Positions 7,415 to 16,596 of a stretch of 64,000 bases of DNA are shown here, piece after piece. The stretch spans positions 1 to 64,000 of the forward strand of contig SVOC01000010.1 in assembly GCA_015066625.1 (NCBI GenBank), read 5' to 3'. Each line of letters begins with the position of its first letter. The first letter of the stretch is position 1. Source of the DNA: Oscillospiraceae bacterium (lineage in GTDB: Bacteria > Bacillota > Clostridia > Oscillospirales > Acutalibacteraceae). Position numbers and translations under genes: made by a program. The notes under the pieces were generated by a model. The model did not search any database. It was not told the DNA's origin and saw only the letters and a program-made list of their open reading frames with translations.

Positions 7415-8785
7415 TTATCTTTCAACTACATATGTTGCATATGAAAGGAACTGACCTTTAAGGAATTCGCAAGCGGTAAATACGATTCTGTCTTCATAAA
7501 CCTCAACAAGAGTACCCTCGGAGGAACGCATATAGTGCTCTGAGGAATCATCAATATTCGGCGTTGTTCTTCTGGGCGATGATACACTTGAAATGTGGAC
7601 CATTGTTGCATACTCGCCGCCGTAATTTGTTATATTGAGCTGAGGATTAAGCTCCTGCATGTCGTATGCCCAGTGTGAATGTCCGTTGAAGAAAACAACA
7701 TTTTCATATTTATCCATCATATCTTCAAAACGTATTTCGTCGGGACAGCCTTCCGTAAAAGCAAGATTGTAATGACGTCCGACGTTGTTTTCAAGGTTTC
7801 CTTCGCCCATATGGGGATTTTCACCTTCGATGGGATTGTTAAGGAAAGTGTGGAAGAAAAGATAAACGCTTCTGTCTTTATATGTTTCAAGCTGACCTTC
7901 AAGCCAATCAAGCTGTGCATCTGTCAGAATACGGCTGTGCGCTTCGCCGTAATCCCACTGATACTGCGAAAGGAAAATAAAAGCATCTCCGCCAAGACTT
8001 TCAGGTGCATAAACAAAATCCAGACCGTTTGAAGCAACATCCTTAACACCGTCTGCTTTGTTTTCACCATAAACACCGGTGTTGATAAGTTCCTGCCAGT
8101 TAGCAAGTGTATAGTCACTGCTTACGTCGTGGTTACCTGTGCAGGTATACACCGGGAAATCGTACGCCGAAGCAATTGTGTTGAATTTTTCAAAAGCATT
8201 TCTCTCGCCGTCTGCAGAAATATCTCCTGAAATGCCGACAGCCTCAACACCAAGTTTGTCAAGAAAATTAAGTGCATTAGGGAAAGTAAGGCAGGCATCG
8301 TCACCGGTAAGCGAACCGTTGTATCTGTTGAAATGCACGTCGCTGAGCGCTCCGAAGGAATAAAGCATTTCGCCGTTATCCGCAACCTTGCCGTCGGGGA
8401 TTTCGATTTCACCTGCAAGAAAACCGCATCTGTACGCAAGCACGGTTTCAGCACCTTCGGGAATTGCGGTGAAATCATAAATATCCGCACTGCCTTCACC
8501 GCCGTCAACATCAACTTCGGCAAACTCACTGTAATAAACCGTGTAGCCGCCTACGTCTTCGCTGAGCTTTTCGCCGTCAGCATCACCCCAATAAAGGTCA
8601 TAGTTACCGTCAAGCTTTGCAGCAACGGTAACGGTACCTGCGGCTGAGCCGGGATTTTCGTTATCGTAGCTGTAAACGATTCGGGCACTGTCGCTGATAA
8701 ACGGAACTTCAAAAGAAAGTCCGCCGAAAGACGATACAAGCGGCATAAAGAGCACCATAATTGTGATTAAAAATTTACTGAGCAT
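7415..8785 (-). CDS. Secreted calcineurin-like metallophosphoesterase
   Basis: 456 residues with an N-terminal signal peptide (MLSKFLITIMVLFMPLVSS). After ~150 residues of a beta-rich N-terminal region come the metallophosphoesterase motifs in order: LSDVHFN, GDISADGE, GNHD and NGHSHWA, which supply the two-metal site. The substrate is unknown; extracellular enzymes of this type cleave phosphomonoesters, nucleotides or phosphodiesters. It is last in a minus-strand series that begins near 14403, 22 nt after the YhhN gene. I infer an exported nutrient-scavenging or surface phosphatase. Confidence 0.88.
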   Translation of the reverse strand: MLSKFLITIMVLFMPLVSSFGGLSFEVPFISDSARIVYSYDNENPGSAAGTVTVAAKLDGNYDLYWGDADGEKLSEDVGGYTVYYSEFAEVDVDGGEGSADIYDFTAIPEGAETVLAYRCGFLAGEIEIPDGKVADNGEMLYSFGALSDVHFNRYNGSLTGDDACLTFPNALNFLDKLGVEAVGISGDISADGERNAFEKFNTIASAYDFPVYTCTGNHDVSSDYTLANWQELINTGVYGENKADGVKDVASNGLDFVYAPESLGGDAFIFLSQYQWDYGEAHSRILTDAQLDWLEGQLETYKDRSVYLFFHTFLNNPIEGENPHMGEGNLENNVGRHYNLAFTEGCPDEIRFEDMMDKYENVVFFNGHSHWAYDMQELNPQLNITNYGGEYATMVHISSVSSPRRTTPNIDDSSEHYMRSSEGTLVEVYEDRIVFTACEFLKGQFLSYATYVVER

Positions 8786-8807
8786 CGTTGTTTTCTCCTT
8801 TGAATTT

Positions 8808-9497
8808 TTATTTTAGCAACGCTACTGACATTGCAAGCAAAATCTGCGCCGCATAATAGGTCGAAAGTTCCGCTGTAACAAAAACATTTTTCTTTTTGAC
8901 CGGCGTAAAATAAAGTAAACCAAGGCAAGTATCACTCAATATAAATAAAACCGCACCTGCAAACGCAGACCAATATGCCGTCTGACCGCCCGAAAGAGCA
9001 AGATTCAATGCGGATGCCGCCTTGAAAGCAAGCGCCGCATAATAAACCGACATAATAACACGCATTTTGCCGTCTGCCTTCATCTTCAGCACCTTTATTG
9101 TGATAAAAGCACCGACACCGAAAACAAGCCCCACAACCAAAGCTGTTAAGCTGAAACTGCTTGCCCTTATGAATGCGCACAGATAGAATATATGACCCGC
9201 AAGAAAATAAAGCAGTCCGAGAGGCACCAGCTTACCTCTGAAGGTAGGCGCAATTTCTTTTATGCCCAAAAGGATATCACCGCAGAATCCGAACATCAAC
9301 GCAAAACATACAAGGCAGAAATAATATGTATCCACGGGATTCATTGAATATCCTACAACCGCTACGGAAATAAAGCCGAAGCTTGCCATAAACTTGCACA
9401 GCATACCTTCGAACGCCTTGTTTTTACGCCGCAGTGCAATACAGCCTGACGCAAAAGCAACCGTCAGCACCGCAAGAACAATACAGAACGGCGACAT
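8808..9497 (-). CDS. YhhN family membrane protein (lysoplasmalogenase-like)
   Basis: 229 residues with about eight hydrophobic helices. It matches the YhhN/TMEM86 family: FGFCGDILLG in the middle and LGLLYFLAGHIFYLCAF and FILSDTCLGL further on, with the conserved Asp and His residues in the membrane. TMEM86B hydrolyses lysoplasmalogens; Clostridia make plasmalogens, so a lipid-turnover role is plausible. It lies 12 nt from the GNAT gene in the same operon. Confidence 0.85.
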   Translation of the reverse strand: MSPFCIVLAVLTVAFASGCIALRRKNKAFEGMLCKFMASFGFISVAVVGYSMNPVDTYYFCLVCFALMFGFCGDILLGIKEIAPTFRGKLVPLGLLYFLAGHIFYLCAFIRASSFSLTALVVGLVFGVGAFITIKVLKMKADGKMRVIMSVYYAALAFKAASALNLALSGGQTAYWSAFAGAVLFILSDTCLGLLYFTPVKKKNVFVTAELSTYYAAQILLAMSVALLK

Positions 9498-9509
9498 ATG
9501 ATTCCCTCC

Positions 9510-10244
9510 TCAGTTTATTGCGTGTATTGCCCACTTGCCGCAAATTTCGAACCCGATTTTCGAATAGAAATCCGCCAGCGAATCGTTACGGCAGAAAAGA
9601 AATACTTCCTTATCCTTTTTCATTTCGGCAAGAGTACCAACCAGCTTTGATGCATGCCCTCTGCCTCTTGCGGCAGGGCTTGTACCCACCGCACCGAGAA
9701 GAACGCTTTTTCTGCCCTCAAAAAGTGCAAATGCACAGGCACACAGTCTGCCGTCACATTCCGCTGCTGCAAGCGATGCCGTGGATTTATTCAGCCTTGA
9801 GCAAACATCCGCAAGAAAGGCACCGTAATCACCGAGTTCAAAACCGCATTCACACAGAAGAGAATATATTTCTTTCTTGTCATAGTCAGAAAGGATATCT
9901 TCGCACACCGATGCACCGCCCGTATATTTCACGGTGAAAGAGTTTTTTTGCGGTATGATACCCAGCTTTCCGGAAAATTTCATATCGTATGTCAGGGTTG
10001 AATAACCCGATGCTTTCAGAAAATCCGAAATCTCCTCAAAATCCGCATCTTCGCAACAGCAAAGAGTTGCATTACCGTCAATCCTGCTTATTGCCGCAAC
10101 AGACTTACCGTCAATCTTCTGCACCCAGAAAAGCGCAAAATCATAGGCTGTGCCGTAGGTATCTGCAAGGGCTGAAATTCTTGCACCGTATGGATCGGCA
10201 GGCAGAAAATCAAGCTCACATATATCGCTTACAAGAGTTATCAT
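9510..10244 (-). CDS. GNAT family N-acetyltransferase
   Basis: 244 residues. The acetyl-CoA binding motif A is clear near residues 185-205 (VGTSPAARGRGHASKLV), followed by the GNAT C-terminal pattern LADFYSKIGFEICG. The N-terminal ~130 residues are less conserved, giving a protein longer than minimal GNATs. The substrate cannot be told. The start overlaps the end of the M42 peptidase gene by 4 nt, so the two are translationally coupled. Confidence 0.85.
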   Translation of the reverse strand: MITLVSDICELDFLPADPYGARISALADTYGTAYDFALFWVQKIDGKSVAAISRIDGNATLCCCEDADFEEISDFLKASGYSTLTYDMKFSGKLGIIPQKNSFTVKYTGGASVCEDILSDYDKKEIYSLLCECGFELGDYGAFLADVCSRLNKSTASLAAAECDGRLCACAFALFEGRKSVLLGAVGTSPAARGRGHASKLVGTLAEMKKDKEVFLFCRNDSLADFYSKIGFEICGKWAIHAIN

Positions 10245-11257
10245 TTTGCAAAATCCTCAGCAAGTGCTTTCACAAGTTTCAGGCTTTCTTCTGCATCACT
10301 GTATTTTATGACACCGCCGGGAGAATGAAGATATCTGCAAGGCACGGAAACCGTCAGCACCTTGACGCCTCCCCTGCTTTTATGAATTGCTCCTGCATCG
10401 TTGCCGCCCGCCACCATAGTTTTGGGCTGAATTGCAATGTCTTTGTCCTTTGCGATTTCAAAAGCTCTGTCAAAAAGTTCTTTGCTGTAAAGTGTGCTTC
10501 TGTCCATAAAGGAAACCGTACCTCCCTTACCGCAGATACACACTCTTTTTTCGTCTTTTACGCCTGAAATATCGGCAGCAGTTGTAGTTTCAACAACCAC
10601 TGCGTAATCTGGCGCAATACTGAATGCGGCGGTCTGTGCGCCTCTTGTACCGATTTCTTCCTGAACGCTGAAAGAGAACCAGGCATCGTATTCAAGCTCA
10701 CTTCTTATCATCTCAATGAGAATTGCACAGCCCACTCTGTCGTCAAGTGCTTTTGATTTTACAAAGCCTTCGCCGAATTCAACAAAACCACCTGCAAACC
10801 AGGCGGAATCGCCGAGGCTTACGTACTCAGCCGCTTCTTCACGGCTTGAAGCACCGATGTCAATATATAACTCATCTGCACCCGGAATGTCCGCCAAAGC
10901 ATTTTCCGCCACAAGATGACCGGGTTTTATGCCGATAACTCCGTTAACTGCCTTCTCGCCCACTTTGACGGTTCTGCCCAGAATAACACGGGTATCGATA
11001 CCGCCTACCTTGGTGAAATGAAGGTAGCCCTCGGAGGTGATTGCGGTTATTATCAAGCCTACCTCATCCATATGGGCATCCAGCATAACCTTTTTGTTTG
11101 CAGGCTTTCTGCCTTTTTTGAACACAAGAAGATTACCCAGAGGGTCAATACTGTATTCGGCATAGCCTTCGATTTTTTTAATTATATAGTCACGCACCGC
11201 ATTTTCTCTGCCCGATATACCTGGAAGGGCGCAGAGTTCTTTAATCATTTCAAGCAT
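10241..11257 (-). CDS. M42 family metallo-aminopeptidase (second of a tandem pair)
   Basis: 338 residues, cytosolic glutamyl/tetrahedral-aminopeptidase family, expected to trim peptides. Metal and catalytic residues are visible: DAHMDEVGLI, ALDDRVGCAIL, FSVQEEIGTRGA, VVETT and RYLHSPGG. ATG at 11257 is chosen because AAGGGGTG lies 6 nt upstream; it overlaps the preceding paralogue's stop by 8 nt. Longer in-frame starts would run into that gene. Confidence 0.93.
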   Translation of the reverse strand: MLEMIKELCALPGISGRENAVRDYIIKKIEGYAEYSIDPLGNLLVFKKGRKPANKKVMLDAHMDEVGLIITAITSEGYLHFTKVGGIDTRVILGRTVKVGEKAVNGVIGIKPGHLVAENALADIPGADELYIDIGASSREEAAEYVSLGDSAWFAGGFVEFGEGFVKSKALDDRVGCAILIEMIRSELEYDAWFSFSVQEEIGTRGAQTAAFSIAPDYAVVVETTTAADISGVKDEKRVCICGKGGTVSFMDRSTLYSKELFDRAFEIAKDKDIAIQPKTMVAGGNDAGAIHKSRGGVKVLTVSVPCRYLHSPGGVIKYSDAEESLKLVKALAEDFAK

Positions 11258-12284
11258 TTGCAGCACCCCTTTCGGCAATGTATGCGGCAATGAGCCTTGC
11301 CGTGCTTTCAACATCCGCAAGGTCGCACACCTCTGCGGCCGTATGCATATTCCTCAGAGGTACGGAAACAAGTGCGGTTTTAACACCTTTGCCTGCAATC
11401 TGAATATTGTCGCAGTTTGTGCCCGTCCTGCCGCCCATAACCTCGGGCTGATTTGCAATTCCGTTTTTCTCTGCAATTTCAGCAAGCTTTTTGCTCATTG
11501 CAAAGTCAAGTGACGGGCCGTAACCTATCATTGCACCGCCGCCGAGAGTTGCGTATTTATCACCGCTGAGCGACGGTGCTTTTGCAAAGCTCACATCAAC
11601 AGCTATTGCTTCATCCGCCTGCGCGGCAAACGCGCCTGCCGATGCACCGCTTCCGCCCGTTTCCTCCTGCACGGAGAAAAGAACACTGATTTTACAACCG
11701 TGCTGTTTGTCTTTAAGGATTTGCAGACATCTGAGAATCGCTGCAACACCTGCTCTGTCGTCAACAGAGGGAGAGCATATTCTGTTTCCCAGCAGATGCT
11801 TGTATTCACCGTTAAAGGTTATTCTGTCACCGAGAGAAACATATTTCACAGCCTCGTCACGGCTCATACCTATATCAACAGCAATATCATCAAAGCCCTT
11901 TGCCTTGTTTGTATCCTCGGACTTGGAAAGATGGGGCGGTGTTGAGGTTATAACACCGAAAAGTTTTTCTTTTCCGTGCACCGTAACCTCTGCTGCGGCA
12001 AGCACACGGATATCCGCACCGCCGCACTTTGTAACCTTCAGAAAGCCGTCACCGTCGATTGCCGTTACCACAAGACCTATCTGGTCAAGATGTGCATCAA
12101 GCAGAATGTGAGGACCCTCACCCTCTGTTGTACCCGTAACACTGCCGAGAGCATCAACTTTCACGGGCATATATTCATTCAGAAGCTCTGCCGCAACCGA
12201 CGCCGCTTCATTCTCCGCACCCGAAACTCCGCTTACACCGCAAAGTTTTTCAAGCAAAGCGGAAACTTCACTGTAGTTATTCAT
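11250..12284 (-). CDS. M42 family metallo-aminopeptidase (first of a tandem pair)
   Basis: 344 residues, paralogue of the next gene. Motifs: DAHLDQIGLVV, SVDDRAGVAAIL, FSVQEETGGSGA, AIAVDVSFA and RNMHTAAE, so the five metal/catalytic positions are kept. The two copies are clearly diverged, suggesting different peptide preference or hetero-oligomers. It follows galK after a 75-nt gap that contains a two-part hairpin. Confidence 0.93.
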   Translation of the reverse strand: MNNYSEVSALLEKLCGVSGVSGAENEAASVAAELLNEYMPVKVDALGSVTGTTEGEGPHILLDAHLDQIGLVVTAIDGDGFLKVTKCGGADIRVLAAAEVTVHGKEKLFGVITSTPPHLSKSEDTNKAKGFDDIAVDIGMSRDEAVKYVSLGDRITFNGEYKHLLGNRICSPSVDDRAGVAAILRCLQILKDKQHGCKISVLFSVQEETGGSGASAGAFAAQADEAIAVDVSFAKAPSLSGDKYATLGGGAMIGYGPSLDFAMSKKLAEIAEKNGIANQPEVMGGRTGTNCDNIQIAGKGVKTALVSVPLRNMHTAAEVCDLADVESTARLIAAYIAERGAANA

Positions 12285-12308
12285 AAAAAAATACCTTCCA
12301 ACAACTCA

Positions 12309-12347
12309 GGGGTGCACCCGTATGAACACCGCATACAGGCTCACCCC
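12309..12347. other. Intercistronic hairpin between galK and the M42 genes
   Basis: GGGGTG (12309-12314) pairs with CACCCC (12342-12347), and GTATG (12320-12324) with CATAC (12332-12336). No T-run follows on the minus strand, so it looks like an mRNA-stabilising or regulatory hairpin, not a terminator. Confidence 0.45.
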
Positions 12348-12359
12348 CACAAAAATTCA

Positions 12360-13637
12360 TCAAATAACCTTAATTCCGCCTTCGGGACGGATGTTAAGTA
12401 CATAGCAGGATTTCTCGCCGAAAACAGCGCAGATTTTCGACTTGAATTCATCGAGAACTTCCATGGGGACAAATGCCTGGATTGTGCCTGCAAAACCGCC
12501 GCCGTGAACACGCCATGCACCCTTACCCTTGAGAATATCCTGGCAGATTGCAAGTGCAAGGCTTACGGGCTGGTCGGAAGGTGCCTTACAGGTGTAAACA
12601 TTCTGGTTATACATATAGGATGATGCGCCGCTTTCGATTACGAGTGCCTTGAAGGCTTCAAAATCGCCTGCACCGAGAGCTTCCGCCTGCTTTGCAACCC
12701 TTATGTTTTCGTTATAAAAATGCATAGCTCTGAGCACTGCTCTGTCACCTGCAGAATCACGGACAACGGAAATGTTCTTTTCAAACTCAGCTTTATCAAC
12801 ATCTCTGAGCACAGCCTTGCCGAACTTTGAAGCAACGGTTTCCATCTCGCCTCTTACTGCCGCATATTCGTCGGTAAGGTCTGCGTGGTTTCCGCCTGTG
12901 TCAACAATACAGAGAGCGTGACCACAGGAACCGAAATCAAAGCTGAGCTTGTTGATGACAGGCTGAGAGGGATCCTTGAAATCAATCATAACAAAGCCGC
13001 CGACGGAACAAGCCATCTGATCCATAAGACCGCAGGGCTTTCCGAAATATTCATTCTCTGCAAACTGGGCAATCTGTGCAATTTCAACGGGGCTGATTTT
13101 GCCGTCGTTGTAAAGATAGTTAAGCATTGTGCCGAGAAGAACCTCAAATGCCGCAGATGACGAAAGACCTGAACCTGACAAGACATCCGAAGCCGTTGCA
13201 GCATCAAAACCGCCGATGTTGTAGCCTCTGTTCTTAAAGCCTGCACAAACACCTCTTACAAGCGATGCGGATTTACCTCTTTCGGCAGGCATAACGCCTA
13301 AGTCTGAAAGATCGCAGACATCCATTTTGTAGCCTTCGGACTTGACTCGCACTATGTTTTCGTCGTTTTTGCCTGCAACCGCAACAGCGTCAAGGTTAAC
13401 GCTTGCCGCAAGCACGATGCCGTGGTTGTGGTCGGTATGATTACCGCAGACCTCTGTTCTGCCGGGTGCACTGAACACCTGAACATCTCTGTCTGCACCG
13501 TAAAGCTCTTCAAAGCTTTCGGCAATACGGATATATCTTGCTTTCTGAAGCTCAATATCCTCTTTTTTATAATTCACGGCAAGTGCGGCATCAAATTCAC
13601 TGCCTGCAAGCCTTGATTTAAGATCAGCTGTTTTCAT
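12360..13637 (-). CDS. galK: Galactokinase
   Basis: GHMP kinase that phosphorylates galactose at C1 in the Leloir pathway; 425 residues, somewhat longer than the usual ~390. The galactokinase signature is APGRTEVCGNHTDHNHG; the ATP loop is SGSGLSSSAAFE; the C-terminal GHMP motif is RVHGGGFAGTIQAF. The N-terminal ~60 residues before the signature include an extra helical segment. No galT or galE is adjacent; the tandem M42 peptidases follow instead. The start overlaps the VTT gene's stop by 14 nt. Confidence 0.95.
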   Translation of the reverse strand: MKTADLKSRLAGSEFDAALAVNYKKEDIELQKARYIRIAESFEELYGADRDVQVFSAPGRTEVCGNHTDHNHGIVLAASVNLDAVAVAGKNDENIVRVKSEGYKMDVCDLSDLGVMPAERGKSASLVRGVCAGFKNRGYNIGGFDAATASDVLSGSGLSSSAAFEVLLGTMLNYLYNDGKISPVEIAQIAQFAENEYFGKPCGLMDQMACSVGGFVMIDFKDPSQPVINKLSFDFGSCGHALCIVDTGGNHADLTDEYAAVRGEMETVASKFGKAVLRDVDKAEFEKNISVVRDSAGDRAVLRAMHFYNENIRVAKQAEALGAGDFEAFKALVIESGASSYMYNQNVYTCKAPSDQPVSLALAICQDILKGKGAWRVHGGGFAGTIQAFVPMEVLDEFKSKICAVFGEKSCYVLNIRPEGGIKVI

Positions 13638-14403
13638 TGTTTTTGGTCTTCCTTTCTTTTGAAGTGTTTTTATGATTGTTAACTGTTTCCATAATTTTCT
13701 CTACGGTAGTCCATACTCCGTTGACAGAAAGAAGGCAGATACCCGTAAGCACCAGAAGTATCATAATCGGAAGCAGGAAGCCTGCCGACAGAGGGTCGTA
13801 AACATTCCGACCCACAAGAGTAAATGAAATAAGCTTCGGCAAAAAACCGATTACCGAAAGCAGAACAAATTTCCCGTAACCGAAGTTGAATGAACCATAT
13901 ATTCCCGAAATACTGTTGACCGGCATACCCGGAATAAGTCTGAGTGCAATAAGCAGTGCCGGATTACCTCTGCCGTCCTGACGGATAAGATTTTTCAGCT
14001 TCTCGGTTTTGCATATAACCTTCCACGCACCGCCTGCGCCGAAGCGTCTGCCGCAAAAATACCGCACGGTGATAAGTACCGTAAAGCCGAGAATATTAAC
14101 GGGAATTGCAATATAAACGGGAAGCACGATGCCCGAAAGAAAGCAGACCGTCGAGGTAGGGTATATGGGAAAAAAGCTTTTGATTGCAAAAAGCACCATC
14201 ACCGCGCCGAAAAACTGCCACACCTTATCAAGATGCGCAATATATTCTTCAAGCTCCAACAGTTTTTGCTGTGTCTGCGCATACCATCGCCACAGATCAT
14301 CGTATTGAAGCGAAAAAAGAAGTGCACCTACGGCAATACCCAGTGCAATAAATATAAGACCGCCGAAAAGCAGGTACTTTTTTTCTTTTTTTGTTTTTTT
14401 CAA
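13624..14403 (-). CDS. TVP38/TMEM64 family (VTT/DedA-like) membrane protein
   Basis: 259 residues with about six hydrophobic segments and the VTT/SNARE-associated domain. The family motif region reads LIALRLIPGMPVNSISGIYG, with an upstream FPIYPTSTVCFLSG re-entrant loop. Bacterial relatives are implicated in lipid scrambling or undecaprenyl-phosphate recycling; the exact substrate is unknown. TTG start at 14403 with GGTGA just upstream. It is first in the minus-strand operon and divergent from the dehydrogenase at 14552. Confidence 0.88.
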   Translation of the reverse strand: MKKTKKEKKYLLFGGLIFIALGIAVGALLFSLQYDDLWRWYAQTQQKLLELEEYIAHLDKVWQFFGAVMVLFAIKSFFPIYPTSTVCFLSGIVLPVYIAIPVNILGFTVLITVRYFCGRRFGAGGAWKVICKTEKLKNLIRQDGRGNPALLIALRLIPGMPVNSISGIYGSFNFGYGKFVLLSVIGFLPKLISFTLVGRNVYDPLSAGFLLPIMILLVLTGICLLSVNGVWTTVEKIMETVNNHKNTSKERKTKNNENS

Positions 14404-14507
14404 AAGTTCACCGCTTTCTGACCTTCTTATCTTATTATTTTATAATATAATCGCCGTGGGGTCAATAAGAAAACAAAATATTTTGGTATTTTATTTTCCG
14501 CAAATTA

Positions 14508-14516
14508 TGCTATAAT
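14508..14516 (+). promoter_or_regulatory. Extended -10 promoter for the dehydrogenase/kinase operon
   Basis: TGC-TATAAT (14508-14516) is an extended -10 element without an obvious -35. It lies 36 nt before the ATG at 14552, whose GGAGG ribosome site is well spaced. Confidence 0.5.
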
Positions 14517-14551
14517 ATGAGTGGATTTATTTTTTACGGAGGAGCTTTTCT

Positions 14552-15499
14552 ATGAAAATCACCGTTCTTGACGGCTACACCGAAAATCCGGGTGACCTTT
14601 CCTGGGATTGGCTTAAAAAACTGGGAGACTGCACTGTCTATGACCGTACACCGCCCGAACTTATCGCCGAAAGATGCCATGGCTGTCAAATTATAATAAC
14701 CAACAAAACGCCTTTGCGTAAGAGTTTGCTTGAAACTCTCCCCGACCTTGAATACATCGGTCTGCTCAGCACAGGCTACAACATTGTGGATTGGGAATAC
14801 TGCAAAGAAAGAAACATCCCCGTTTGCAACATACCTTCATACAGTACAAACGCCGTTGCTCAGCTTGTTTTTGCACTTATTCTCGAGCACACAAATTCCG
14901 TTGCACTCCACAGCAATTCCGTTCACGGCGGTGAATGGAGTGCCTGTAAGGATTTCTGTTATTGGAAAGCTCCCCTTTCAGAGCTTTGCGACAAAACACT
15001 GGGAATCATCGGTTTCGGCAAAATAGGCAAAGCTGTTGCTAACATAGCTATTGCGTTCGGAATGAATGTTATTGCATCAACAAATCACCCTGCACCCTTT
15101 GAAAATGTTGAATTCTGCAGCAGAGATGAGCTTCTTAAAAAAAGCGATTTCGTCACGCTCCACTGCCCTCTCACACCGTTGACAGAGGGTATGGTTAACG
15201 CAGATTTCCTTTCAAAAATGAAAAAATCAGCCGTTTTAATCAACACTTCAAGAGGTCAGGTCGTTGACGAAAAGGCTCTTGCATACGCGCTTGAAAACGA
15301 CATAATTGCAGGTGCAGGTCTTGACGTGCTTGAAGTTGAGCCGCCCAGAAAAGACTGCCCTTTAATCGGTGCAAAAAACTGCTTCATTACACCTCATATT
15401 GCCTGGGCAGGCTTTGAAACCCGCAAAAGACTTATGGGTATCTGCCGCAGCAATGTTGAAGCTTTTCTCAGCGGAAACCCTGTTAATCTCGTATGGTGA
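14552..15499 (+). CDS. D-2-hydroxyacid dehydrogenase (glycerate dehydrogenase-like)
   Basis: 315 residues, NAD(P)H-dependent 2-hydroxyacid dehydrogenase. The Rossmann motif is GIIGFGKIGKAVANIA (residues ~150-165). The catalytic Arg lies in LINTSRGQVVDE, the Glu in EVEPPRKD and the His in TPHIAWAG. The closest recognisable type is hydroxypyruvate reductase/glycerate dehydrogenase. It is 10 nt upstream of the heptose-kinase-like gene, so the two are cotranscribed; whether it acts in the sugar pathway is unknown. Confidence 0.9.
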   Translation: MKITVLDGYTENPGDLSWDWLKKLGDCTVYDRTPPELIAERCHGCQIIITNKTPLRKSLLETLPDLEYIGLLSTGYNIVDWEYCKERNIPVCNIPSYSTNAVAQLVFALILEHTNSVALHSNSVHGGEWSACKDFCYWKAPLSELCDKTLGIIGFGKIGKAVANIAIAFGMNVIASTNHPAPFENVEFCSRDELLKKSDFVTLHCPLTPLTEGMVNADFLSKMKKSAVLINTSRGQVVDEKALAYALENDIIAGAGLDVLEVEPPRKDCPLIGAKNCFITPHIAWAGFETRKRLMGICRSNVEAFLSGNPVNLVW

Positions 15500-15509
15500 G
15501 GAATAAAAA

Positions 15510-16487
15510 ATGGTAATATCACAAACCCCTATGCGAATGTCCTTTTTCGGCGGAGGAACAGATTTCCCCGAATTTTTCAGAGAACATTCGGGTGCGGTTA
15601 TTTCAACAACTTTCGATAAATACTGCCATGTAAATGTCAGAGAAATGCCCGATTTGTTTGAATACAAAACATACCTTTCCTATGCAAAAATCGAAAAAGT
15701 CTGCTCTGCCGATGAAATTCAGCATCCCGCCATCCGCAACGCAATGAAATGGCTGGGACTTGAAAAAATCTGCCTCAATTACGATGCCGATGTGCCTGCA
15801 AAAACAGGTCTGGGCACAAGCAGTGCATTCTCGGTAGGTATGCTCAACGCGTTTTATACAATGATGGGTGAAGAAAAAACAAAGCGTCAGCTTGCAGACG
15901 GCGCAATTTATCTTGAACGCACGCTCTGTAACGAAGACGGCGGTATTCAGGATCAGATTGCATCTGCATTCGGCGGATTCAATCGCATTGATTTCACCGA
16001 AGAAGGCTACACCGTAACTCCCGTTGATTTCTGTGACGGAAGAAAAGAACAGCTTGAAGAAAATCTGATGCTGTTTTTTACCGGACTTTCCCGCTATTCT
16101 TTTCAGGTTCAGAAAACCACAAAAAAGATGCTGCCCCATAACACCGTCAGACTTCTGAAAATGCTGAAAATGGTTGATGAAGCAGAAGATATACTTACAA
16201 ACCCCCAGAGAAATCTCAACGACTTCGGCTATCTTCTCAACGAAACATGGCTTGAGAAAAGAGAGATAAGCTCCGAAATATCAACGGATTACATAGATGT
16301 TGCTTACAAAAAAGCCATTGAAGCAGGTGCATTGGGCGGTAAGCTTCTGGGCGCGGGAGGCGGCGGATGCCTGCTGTTTTACGCAGAAAAGGATAAGCAG
16401 GAATATGTAAGAAAAGCCCTCTCTGATATGCACGAATTCCCGTTCAGATTCGAAAATGAGGGCACAAAAATTATATGTAAATATTAA
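15510..16487 (+). CDS. GHMP kinase, D-glycero-D-manno-heptose 7-phosphate kinase (HddA) type
   Basis: 325 residues. It has the HddA-type N-terminus QTPMRMSFFGGGTDFPEFF, the ATP-binding loop TGLGTSSAFSVG and the C-terminal GHMP loop LLGAGGGGCLLFY. HddA phosphorylates D-glycero-D-manno-heptose 7-phosphate at C1. The later HddC-GmhB fusion gene fits the next two steps of that pathway, which strengthens the call over other GHMP kinases such as fucokinase-like enzymes. Followed by a strong terminator. Confidence 0.82.
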   Translation: MVISQTPMRMSFFGGGTDFPEFFREHSGAVISTTFDKYCHVNVREMPDLFEYKTYLSYAKIEKVCSADEIQHPAIRNAMKWLGLEKICLNYDADVPAKTGLGTSSAFSVGMLNAFYTMMGEEKTKRQLADGAIYLERTLCNEDGGIQDQIASAFGGFNRIDFTEEGYTVTPVDFCDGRKEQLEENLMLFFTGLSRYSFQVQKTTKKMLPHNTVRLLKMLKMVDEAEDILTNPQRNLNDFGYLLNETWLEKREISSEISTDYIDVAYKKAIEAGALGGKLLGAGGGGCLLFYAEKDKQEYVRKALSDMHEFPFRFENEGTKIICKY

Positions 16488-16489
16488 GT

Positions 16490-16524
16490 CAAGGAGTCGG
16501 TTCCTCACGGGAATCGACTCCTTG
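16490..16524 (+). terminator. Terminator after the HddA-like kinase
   Basis: CAAGGAGTCG-GTTCC pairs with GGAAT-CGACTCCTTG (15 bp with one G-U, TCACG loop), followed by a T-rich tract. The TTGACT of the next promoter lies only 6 nt downstream. Confidence 0.7.
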
Positions 16525-16529
16525 TTCTC

Positions 16530-16558
16530 TTGACTTTTATAATGTTATATGCTATTTT
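16530..16558 (+). promoter_or_regulatory. Promoter for the cupin/HddC-GmhB/radical SAM operon
   Basis: TTGACT (16530-16535), 17-nt spacer, TATTTT (16553-16558). An alternative TATAAT at 16558-16563 has too long a spacer. It directly follows the terminator of the upstream operon. Confidence 0.45.
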
Positions 16559-16596
16559 ATAATGTGAATTTTATGCTTACAGTCGAGGTCTGAATA

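Noticed and set aside
8122-8529. Antisense and alternate-frame coding candidates in the phosphoesterase region
   Set aside because: All overlap strongly supported coding regions and show no domain, start signal or independent promoter.
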